Positions 1 through 5,723 of a stretch of 5,723 nucleotides of DNA are shown piece by piece. The DNA comes from Candidatus Omnitrophota bacterium (GTDB lineage Bacteria; Omnitrophota; Koll11; Aquiviventales; Aquiviventaceae). The notes under the pieces are model-generated. The model saw only the letters and a program-made list of their open reading frames with translations, did not search any database and was not told where the DNA came from. Every line of letters begins with the position of its first letter. Positions within the stretch are counted from its first letter, which is position 1. The stretch spans positions 1-5,723 of the forward strand of contig JAHFGU010000106.1 of NCBI GenBank assembly GCA_023247285.1, written 5' to 3'. The position numbers and the translations under genes are program-made.

Positions 1-1
1 G

Positions 2-985
2 GCGATCGGGCAGAAGATGTCCAGCGTGGTCGCCGTGGTGGAGACGCTGCAGAAGCGCGGGGCGATGGACTACACCATCGTCGTCGTGGCGGCGGCGGAA
101 GACCCGGCCCCGCTCCAGTACCTGGCCCCCTATGCCGGCTGCGCCATGGGCGAAGAGTTCATGCGCGCGGGCAAGCACGCGCTGTGCATCTATGACGATC
201 TCTCGAAGCACGCGCAGGCCTACCGGCAGCTGTCGCTGCTGCTGAGACGGCCGCCCGGGCGCGAGGCGTATCCGGGGGACGTGTTCTACCTGCACTCGCG
301 CCTGCTGGAGCGCGCGGCGAAGATGCGCGACGACCTCGGCGGCGGCAGCCTCACCGCGCTGCCGGTGATCGAGACGCAGGCCGGCGACGTCTCCGCGTAC
401 ATTCCCACCAACGTCATCTCAATCACCGATGGGCAGATTTACTTGGAAAGCGACCTCTTCTACGCCGGCGTGCGCCCGGCCATCAATGTCGGCCTCTCGG
501 TCTCCCGCGTCGGCGGCAACGCGCAAACCAAGGCCATGAAGAAGGTGGCCGGCCGCCTGCGCTTGAACCTGGCGCAGTATCGCGAGCTGGTGGCGTTCAC
601 GCAGTTCGGCTCGGAGTTGGACAAGGCGACCCAGGCGCAGCTGACCCGCGGCGAGCGCATGGTCGAAATCCTCAAACAGGACCAGTACCAGCCGATGAGC
701 CTGGGCCACATGGTCGCCATCATCTATGTCGGCGGCCAGGGCCACCTGGACGAGCTGCCGCGCGCCCAGGTCAAGGCCTTCGAGACATTCTTTCATGCGT
801 TCATCGATGAGCGGTACCCGGACGTGATCCACGAGATCGAGAAGGCCAAAGACCTTGCTGACACGATCGCCAAGCGGCTCGACGAGGCGGCGAGCGCGGC
901 GAAGGAGCAGTTCCTGGCGGCAGCGGCGCCCCCAACTGCCCCGGGCGGCGGCGCGCCGGCTCCGGCATCGGCGGGCCGCTCATGA
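2..985 (+). CDS. atpA: F1F0 ATP synthase subunit alpha, 3' part (5' end outside window)
   Basis: The alpha subunit alternates with beta in the F1 hexamer and carries the non-catalytic nucleotide sites. The gene enters from the left edge: the frame is open from base 2 (AIGQK), and the first ATG at 17 is internal, so the true start and the Walker A motif lie outside the window. About 327 residues are visible. Diagnostic blocks are GAMDYTIVV and [11 protein letters not shown] early on, then [36 protein letters not shown] and the [10 protein letters not shown] stretch. The Arg in that last stretch (codon 506-508) corresponds to the arginine finger reaching the beta catalytic site. The C-terminal helical domain follows ([29 protein letters not shown]). 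The protein ends in an Ala/Pro/Gly-rich tail of about 20 residues, which is unusual for alpha. atpG follows after 23 nt. Identification is secure. Confidence 0.97.
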   Translation, partial: AIGQKMSSVVAVVETLQKRGAMDYTIVVVAAAEDPAPLQYLAPYAGCAMGEEFMRAGKHALCIYDDLSKHAQAYRQLSLLLRRPPGREAYPGDVFYLHSRLLERAAKMRDDLGGGSLTALPVIETQAGDVSAYIPTNVISITDGQIYLESDLFYAGVRPAINVGLSVSRVGGNAQTKAMKKVAGRLRLNLAQYRELVAFTQFGSELDKATQAQLTRGERMVEILKQDQYQPMSLGHMVAIIYVGGQGHLDELPRAQVKAFETFFHAFIDERYPDVIHEIEKAKDLADTIAKRLDEAASAAKEQFLAAAAPPTAPGGGAPAPASAGRS

Positions 986-1005
986 GACGCGGCAGGCGCG
1001 TTTGA
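982..1005 (+). other. Possible 7-codon coupling ORF between atpA and atpG
   Basis: An ATG at 982-984 overlaps the atpA stop (983-985) in an ATGA arrangement and is followed by six sense codons and TGA at 1003-1005. The peptide would be MRRGRRV. The stop lies 3 nt before the atpG ATG at 1009. atpG has no convincing Shine-Dalgarno, so terminating ribosomes could re-initiate across this micro-ORF. This is inference from layout. An ORF this short can easily arise by chance, and the peptide itself is unlikely to have a function. Confidence 0.2.
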
Positions 1006-1008
1006 TCC

Positions 1009-1920
1009 ATGGCGTCATTGCGGCAGATCCGGGGCAGGCTTCGGAGCATCCAGAGCACCAAGCAGATCATGCGCGCCATGCAGCTGGTCTCCGCGTCGAA
1101 GCTCAAGCGCGCCCAGGGCAAGCTGATGCAGGCGCGCGGCGTGCTCGGGTTCCTCGACGAGCTGCTCCGGCGGCTGCTCGCCGCGGCCCCAGAGCCGGAT
1201 CATCCCGCCACCCAGACCCGTCGAGCCCAAGCCAGGTGGCAGGATCATCCGCTTACCAAGCCCCGCGAAGGCGCGGATACGCTCGTGGTCTGCACGTCGG
1301 ACACCGGCCTCTGCGGCTCCTACAACACCAACCTCATCCAGCTAGCCGAATCCCACCTGGCCCGCGACACGGCCCAGCGCACGCAGTTGGTCTTCATCGG
1401 CAAGAAGGGGTATCGCTACTTCACGAAGCGGGGCACCCAGGCGGCCGACGCCTATCTGGATCTAGCCGGCCGCACAGACCTCAAGCGCGCCGAGACGATC
1501 GGCCGGGCGCTGATGGAGCGGTTTCTCTCCGGCCAGGCCGGCTCGATCAAACTGCTCTATTCGACATTCCATGCGTCGATGGTGTACCGGCCTGCCGTGC
1601 GGCAGTGGCTGCCGGTTACGATCACGCCGTCCGAGGCGCCGCCACCCGCGTCAGCGCCGGCCGGCGAGTACATCTTCGAGCCTTCGCCGCAGCGCATCTT
1701 CGATGACCTGCTGCCGCGCTGGGCGCTGGCCACGTTCCAGCTCGCGCTGCTGGAGGCGTTCACCTCGGAGCACAGCGCGCGCATGATCGCGATGAAGAAC
1801 GCCACCGACAACGCCGAAGAGATTGTGAAGGCGCTGACGCGGCAGCGCAACAAGACCCGGCAGGCGGCGATCACCCGCGAGATCAGCGAGATCGTCGGCA
1901 CCGCCGAAGCCCTGAAGTAG
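1009..1920 (+). CDS. atpG: F1F0 ATP synthase subunit gamma
   Basis: Gamma is the central rotor shaft that turns inside the alpha3beta3 hexamer and couples c-ring rotation to catalysis. The 303-residue product is in the family range, slightly above the common 285-295. Residues 1-60 form the N-terminal coiled-coil helix, with the conserved opening ASLRQIRGRLRSIQSTKQI and the ASKLKRAQ stretch. The middle Rossmann-like domain includes TSDTGLCGSYN around 96-106. The C-terminal helix has MIAMKNATDNA (259-269) and ends REISEIVGTAEALK. There is a modest extra loop around residues 60-85 before the Rossmann domain. The ATG at 1009 matches the family N-terminus exactly, although the upstream Shine-Dalgarno is weak, suggesting coupling to atpA. 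The last 44 bases recur in diverged form at 2511-2554. The next atp gene, atpD, is displaced by about 1 kb. Confidence 0.97.
   Translation: MASLRQIRGRLRSIQSTKQIMRAMQLVSASKLKRAQGKLMQARGVLGFLDELLRRLLAAAPEPDHPATQTRRAQARWQDHPLTKPREGADTLVVCTSDTGLCGSYNTNLIQLAESHLARDTAQRTQLVFIGKKGYRYFTKRGTQAADAYLDLAGRTDLKRAETIGRALMERFLSGQAGSIKLLYSTFHASMVYRPAVRQWLPVTITPSEAPPPASAPAGEYIFEPSPQRIFDDLLPRWALATFQLALLEAFTSEHSARMIAMKNATDNAEEIVKALTRQRNKTRQAAITREISEIVGTAEALK
1877..1920 (+). repeat. Direct repeat, left copy (3' end of atpG)
   Basis: This is the 3' end of atpG with its TAG stop, matched without gaps by 2511-2554 at an offset of exactly 634 bp. By hand alignment 34 of 44 positions agree. The core 1894-1920 matches 22 of 27, including ten identical bases in a row (GTCGGCACCG) and the stop codon. 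The two copies bracket the toxin-antitoxin pair. Confidence 0.75.
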
Positions 1921-1923
1921 CCA

Positions 1924-1953
1924 TTGACGATAATCCCGGAAGTAAGTTATCCT
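1924..1953 (+). promoter_or_regulatory. Likely sigma-70-type promoter of the TA module
   Basis: TTGACG at 1924-1929 (5 of 6 to the -35 consensus) is followed after 18 nt by TATCCT at 1948-1953 (4 of 6 to the -10 consensus, keeping the key TA and final T). It starts 3 nt after the atpG stop. Transcription would begin near 1960, giving a very short leader before the AAGGAGG at 1964-1970. The -10 lies within the palindrome at 1939-1959, a layout suited to repression. The call rests on consensus matching only. Confidence 0.45.
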
Positions 1954-1963
1954 TACTTCACGG
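1936..1963. promoter_or_regulatory. Palindromic operator candidate upstream of the antitoxin
   Basis: GAAGTAAG (1939-1946) and CTTACTTC (1952-1959) are a perfect 8-bp inverted repeat around the spacer TTATC. CCG (1936-1938) and CGG (1961-1963) extend it with one unpaired A at 1960. It overlaps the proposed -10 and ends at the antitoxin Shine-Dalgarno. Type II TA operons are generally autorepressed by antitoxin or the TA complex binding such dyads. Binding by this AbrB-type protein is inferred from position. The dyad lacks a T-tract, so a terminator for atpG is less likely. Confidence 0.5.
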
Positions 1964-1975
1964 AAGGAGGGCTGG

Positions 1976-2236
1976 ATGGCGAAACCGGTCGTCGCGACCG
2001 TCACCTCGAAAGGGCAGGTGACGCTGCCCAAGCATGTGCGCGAGCTGCTCAGGATCCGCATGGGGGACTATGTCCGGTTTAAGCCGCTGGCGGGCGGGGT
2101 GCTGATGACGAAGATCGCCCTGGAGCCCGAGGAGTTTTCCGAGGCCGAGTGGAAGGCGCTGGGGCGCTTGGCCAGCCAACGAGGACGACGCTACGCGAGC
2201 GCGAAGGAGTTTTTGAAAGACCTTGACCGGCTCTGA
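1976..2236 (+). CDS. AbrB/SpoVT-domain (MazE-like) antitoxin
   Basis: This is a small DNA-binding protein of 86 residues and the likely antitoxin of the gene downstream. Residues 6-48 carry the swapped-hairpin AbrB signature: T10-S-K-G-Q-V-T-L-P18, then a VRELLRI helix, G30-D31 and a beta hairpin ending VLMTKI. The tail from about 50 to 86 is charged and helical (EEFSEAEWKALGRL, then SAKEFLKDLDRL) and resembles toxin-wrapping tails of antitoxins. The start is set by AAGGAGG at 1964-1970, five bases before the ATG and the strongest Shine-Dalgarno in this part of the window. The stop overlaps the toxin ATG by one base (TGATG), so translation is coupled. Autoregulation through the dyad at 1936-1963 is likely. 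G+C is lower than in the flanking atp genes. The domain assignment is firm, and the antitoxin role follows from the pairing. Confidence 0.88.
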   Translation: MAKPVVATVTSKGQVTLPKHVRELLRIRMGDYVRFKPLAGGVLMTKIALEPEEFSEAEWKALGRLASQRGRRYASAKEFLKDLDRL

Positions 2237-2511
2237 TGCGCTACGAGCGCAAGCCGGCTTTCGAACGCTCGCTGCGTCGCCTCCCGTCCGATCGGAAGAG
2301 CCGTGTCAAGGCTGCGGTACGGCAGCTGGTGATATTTTTTGAAACCCGCGAGCACCCACAGGGCCTCGGGCTCAAGCGTCTCCGAGGGGATGTGTGGGAG
2401 GCCCGAGCCGGGCTCGGCGACCGGGTCATCTTTCGGCTGACAGGCGATCTCGTGGAATTCGTGTTGGTCGGAGATCATGATGACATCAGTAGATTTCTGC
2501 GCGGAATCTAG
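2236..2511 (+). CDS. RelE/ParE-superfamily toxin
   Basis: A 91-residue basic protein with the RelE/ParE fold pattern. Helices cover about residues 5-36 (AFERSLRRLP, then RVKAAVRQLV). The strand region follows: LKRLRGDVWEARAG (46-59), GDRVIFRL (61-68), LVEFVLVGDHDDISRFLRG (72-90). Family positions visible are R57, R63, H81 and R86, the basic residues around which RelE-type toxins cleave ribosome-bound mRNA. ParE relatives instead target gyrase, and the sequence alone does not fix which applies here. The ATG overlaps the antitoxin stop and there is no separate Shine-Dalgarno, which keeps toxin output dependent on antitoxin translation. The reading frame is intact with no frameshift, so the toxin may be active. 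The TAG stop directly abuts the second copy of the atpG tail at 2511. A non-toxic relative cannot be excluded. Confidence 0.84.
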   Translation: MRYERKPAFERSLRRLPSDRKSRVKAAVRQLVIFFETREHPQGLGLKRLRGDVWEARAGLGDRVIFRLTGDLVEFVLVGDHDDISRFLRGI

Positions 2512-2554
2512 CGATACGAGCGTGGTCGTCGGCACCGTCGAAATTCTGAAATAG
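2511..2554 (+). pseudogene. Remnant second copy of the atpG 3' end (direct repeat, right copy)
   Basis: Read in the frame that ends with TAG at 2552-2554, this stretch gives SDTSVVVGTVEILK-stop, against REISEIVGTAEALK-stop at the end of gamma. The nucleotide match to 1877-1920 is 34 of 44 ungapped, and 22 of 27 over the last part. All five differences in that 27-base core are transitions with G or C in atpG and A or T here. There is no start codon arrangement making it a gene, so it is best read as a severed or duplicated atpG tail left by insertion of the TA module. The repeat begins at the last base of the toxin stop codon. Confidence 0.65.
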
Positions 2555-2568
2555 CGCAACACGAATAT

Positions 2569-2940
2569 ATGCTGATCACAATGATCGCATGGATGACAAT
2601 GATGAGCTACAGTGTTCTCGGCGCGTCGCTCGCTTGGTTCGAGGTATCAGGTCGAAGCCCGCGCGCTCATCTGAAGGGTATTCTCTTCTGTGTCTTCATG
2701 GTGGTCCTTGGGGTCGGTCTGCTCTTGCGGCGACAATGGGCACGCAGACTCTGGCTCGTCGCAGCCCCCATCGCGAGCGCGTTCCTGCTATTGGCAGATG
2801 TCATGCTTCTGCGTGGAACCGCGCAGTTACCAGGGTTCGCGTGGACAATTCTTGTGGCGAGCTTCGTCATGTTTGGTATGGTGACAGTGGCCGGCGTTGT
2901 GTTGTTCACACGCCCTAACGTGAGGTCATCGTTCCAGTAA
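2569..2940 (+). CDS. Small four-helix membrane protein, function unknown
   Basis: I do not recognise the family. The 123-residue product has four hydrophobic stretches at about 4-24, 34-53, 60-81 and 89-112. An arginine-rich turn (RRQWARR, 54-60) between the second and third is the likely cytoplasmic loop, and the tail (RPNVRSSFQ) is short and polar. There is no signal peptidase site and there are no catalytic motifs. It does not look like AtpI, AtpZ or any F0 subunit. The start is uncertain: no Shine-Dalgarno is seen before 2569, and in-frame ATGs at 2581, 2593, 2599 and 2602 are alternatives. G+C is about 56% by hand count, well below the atp genes, with more mixed codon use, suggesting a different origin. 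It lies 57 nt after the toxin and 29 nt before atpD. It is probably real because the frame gives a coherent membrane protein. Confidence 0.6.
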   Translation: MLITMIAWMTMMSYSVLGASLAWFEVSGRSPRAHLKGILFCVFMVVLGVGLLLRRQWARRLWLVAAPIASAFLLLADVMLLRGTAQLPGFAWTILVASFVMFGMVTVAGVVLFTRPNVRSSFQ

Positions 2941-2954
2941 CATAGATGTCTTGA

Positions 2955-4539
<1,585 letters not shown>

Positions 4540-4543
<4 letters not shown>

Positions 4544-4830
4544 CCACGGCGATCACGCTGCGCGTGCTGACCGGCGAAGGCGTCGCATTCGAGGACCAGG
4601 CGGTCTCGATCGTCGCGCCGGGCGAGCCGGGATATCTGGGCATCCTGCGCGACCACGCCCCGCTGGTGACAACCCTCAAGCCCGGCCGGCTCACCTGGCG
4701 CCGCCCATCCGGCGAATCCCTCGCGGCTGGAATCGGCGCCGGCCTGCTTGAAGTCGCCAACAACCGCGTCACCATCCTCACGGACGCGCTCACCGAGGCG
4801 GAACCGGCCCATGCGGAGGCACCCCTATGA
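4540..4830 (+). CDS. atpC: F1F0 ATP synthase subunit epsilon, short form without the C-terminal helical domain
   Basis: Epsilon joins gamma to the c-ring. In many bacteria its C-terminal helices also inhibit ATP hydrolysis. This product has 96 residues against about 130-140 in the common long form. Residues 4-85 are the beta-sandwich domain, with the hallmark PGEPGYLGILRDHAPLV at 27-43 and closing strands around LLEVANNRVTILTD (69-82). Only about a dozen Ala/Glu/Pro-rich residues follow, so the helical hairpin is absent. The gene ends in a clean TGA that overlaps the next start, so this looks like a genuine short form and not a frameshift. Short epsilons are known in some bacterial lineages. 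The ATG at 4540 has a partial Shine-Dalgarno (AGGTGG, 4530-4535) and is the only ATG that fits the family N-terminus. Loss of the inhibitory domain is inferred from length. Confidence 0.93.
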
Positions 4831-5723
4831 GCGAGCCGTCCGGCGTCTCAACCAAGGATTGGCTCTGGTACGGCTTGGGGGTGGTGCTCACCCCGCTGCT
4901 GCTGGCTACGCTGGGCCTCTCGCCCACGCAGACCCTCGCCGTCGCCGGCTTCTGCGTCGTGCTCTACGGCGCCATCTTTTTCTGGAAGTACCGGCTCGCC
5001 TTCGCCTGTTTCGGCATGTTCCTGCTGCTGGCCGCCGGGCTGCTCGATATCCCGCACCTGATCGAGTTCGCCGGGCTCGACATCATCCTCTTCCTCATCG
5101 CCATGATGACGATCATCGGGTTCCTGGAGGAGCATCATTACTTCGAGTGGGTCATCGACCATCTCCTGTTGGTCGTGGGGCCGCACCCGCGACGGATCAT
5201 GGTGGTCATGATGGTCCTCGCCGCGGTCTCGGCCGCGCTCGTTGACGAAGTGACGTCCATCCTCTTCATGGTCGCGGCCATGCTCAACCTGCTGGGCCGC
5301 TCGAAGGTCAACCCGATCCCGTTCATCCTGATGCTGGTGTTCACCACGAACATCGGCTCCAGCGCCACCGTCGTCGGCAATCCCATCGGCGTGCTCATCG
5401 CGATGCGTAGCGGGTTCACCTTTCTCGATTTCATCCGCTGGGCCACCCCGATCTCGCTCGGCTGCCTGGTCCTGACGATCTGGCTCTGCTTGGAGCTGTT
5501 CAAGAAAGATATCCGCGGCCTGAAAGGCGTGCTCGCCGGCCGGAAAGGGGAGCGGCAGTTAGAGCACCTGGTTGAGGAGGAGCACGTGGCGCGCCGCTGG
5601 GTGCGCGTCTCCGGCTGGCTCTTCGGCGGGGTGATCGTCGGGCTCGCGCTCCATCACCCGATCGAGCACCTGTTCCACCTGCCGCGCAACACCATGCTGC
5701 TGGGGGTGGCACTCCTGGGTGCT
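4827..5723 (+). CDS. ArsB/NhaD-type (ion transporter superfamily) permease, 5' part
   Basis: The frame is open for 299 codons to the right edge with no stop, so the C-terminal part lies outside. It is a polytopic inner-membrane protein. Hydrophobic segments lie at about 13-31, 34-52, 57-77, 82-100, 122-158, 163-195 and 200-226, then a charged cytoplasmic loop (about 227-258), then further helices. First-repeat motif: a helix break with V-D140-E-V-T-S, matching the LDNVT region of NhaD/ArsB-like carriers. Then come TTNIGSSAT (N175) and VGNPIG (184-188), the re-entrant signature of this superfamily. The start overlaps the atpC stop (ATGA) and has GGAGG at 4815-4819, seven bases upstream. Substrate is not fixed by sequence: Na+/H+ antiport fits the operon, but arsenite, citrate or dicarboxylate transport is possible. 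The superfamily call is firm. Confidence 0.85.
   Translation, partial: MSEPSGVSTKDWLWYGLGVVLTPLLLATLGLSPTQTLAVAGFCVVLYGAIFFWKYRLAFACFGMFLLLAAGLLDIPHLIEFAGLDIILFLIAMMTIIGFLEEHHYFEWVIDHLLLVVGPHPRRIMVVMMVLAAVSAALVDEVTSILFMVAAMLNLLGRSKVNPIPFILMLVFTTNIGSSATVVGNPIGVLIAMRSGFTFLDFIRWATPISLGCLVLTIWLCLELFKKDIRGLKGVLAGRKGERQLEHLVEEEHVARRWVRVSGWLFGGVIVGLALHHPIEHLFHLPRNTMLLGVALLGA

Noticed and set aside
855..1706. Open plus-strand frame overlapping the end of atpA and most of atpG
   Set aside because: The translation is low-complexity and Arg/Ala/Pro-rich, and both overlapped genes are well conserved families in another frame.
1936..1963. The dyad after atpG as an intrinsic terminator
   Set aside because: The arms are AT-containing and followed by ACGGAAGGAGG and not a T-tract. 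Position over a -10 and before an antitoxin fits an operator better.
2311..2340. Terminator-like pattern inside the toxin gene (GCTGC/GCAGC stem, then TTTTTT)
   Set aside because: The stem is only 5 bp and lies 8 bases from the T-run, inside an intact coding frame.
2571..2588. Small dyad GATCA-CAA-TGATC at the start of the membrane gene
   Set aside because: The 5-bp arms are short enough to be chance, and there is no promoter element nearby to give it a role.

Overview
The window is a GC-rich bacterial segment. Hand counts of sample lines give about 70% G+C in the ATP synthase genes. It carries the 3' half of an F-type ATP synthase operon, all on the + strand. From left to right it holds the C-terminal part of atpA (alpha), complete atpG (gamma), a foreign-looking block of about 1 kb, complete atpD (beta), a short atpC (epsilon), and the first 299 codons of an ArsB/NhaD-type (ion transporter superfamily) permease that runs off the right edge. 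Every catalytic element of F1 visible here is intact. No 16S or other phylogenetic marker is present, so I do not name a phylum. The GC content, the epsilon subunit lacking its C-terminal helical domain and the operon-linked permease fit an environmental, possibly uncultivated, lineage.

The normal neighbours atpG and atpD are separated by 1,049 bp (1921-2969). This holds an AbrB-fold antitoxin gene and a RelE/ParE-superfamily toxin gene, overlapping by one base, followed by an unrecognised four-helix membrane protein gene. G+C falls to about 63% in the toxin-antitoxin (TA) pair and about 56% in the membrane gene. The TA pair has its own likely promoter and a palindromic operator, starting only a few bases after the atpG stop.

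The most notable observation is that the last ~44 bases of atpG, including its TAG stop, occur again in diverged form directly after the toxin stop (1877-1920 versus 2511-2554, period 634 bp). The TA module is therefore bracketed by direct repeats of the atpG 3' end. This looks like the scar of an insertion that duplicated or replaced the end of atpG while keeping the gamma subunit intact.

The rest of the operon looks translationally chained. A 7-codon ORF starts on the atpA stop (ATGA) and ends 3 nt before atpG. A 44-codon ORF starts on the atpD stop (ATGA) and ends on the atpC start (ATGA). The permease start overlaps the atpC stop (ATGA) and has a strong Shine-Dalgarno inside atpC. Functionally, alpha, beta, gamma and epsilon form the F1 motor. 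The permease may exchange ions against the gradient that the enzyme makes or uses. The TA module has no evident role in ATP synthesis, but its self-regulated promoter may contribute to transcription of atpD, atpC and the permease.
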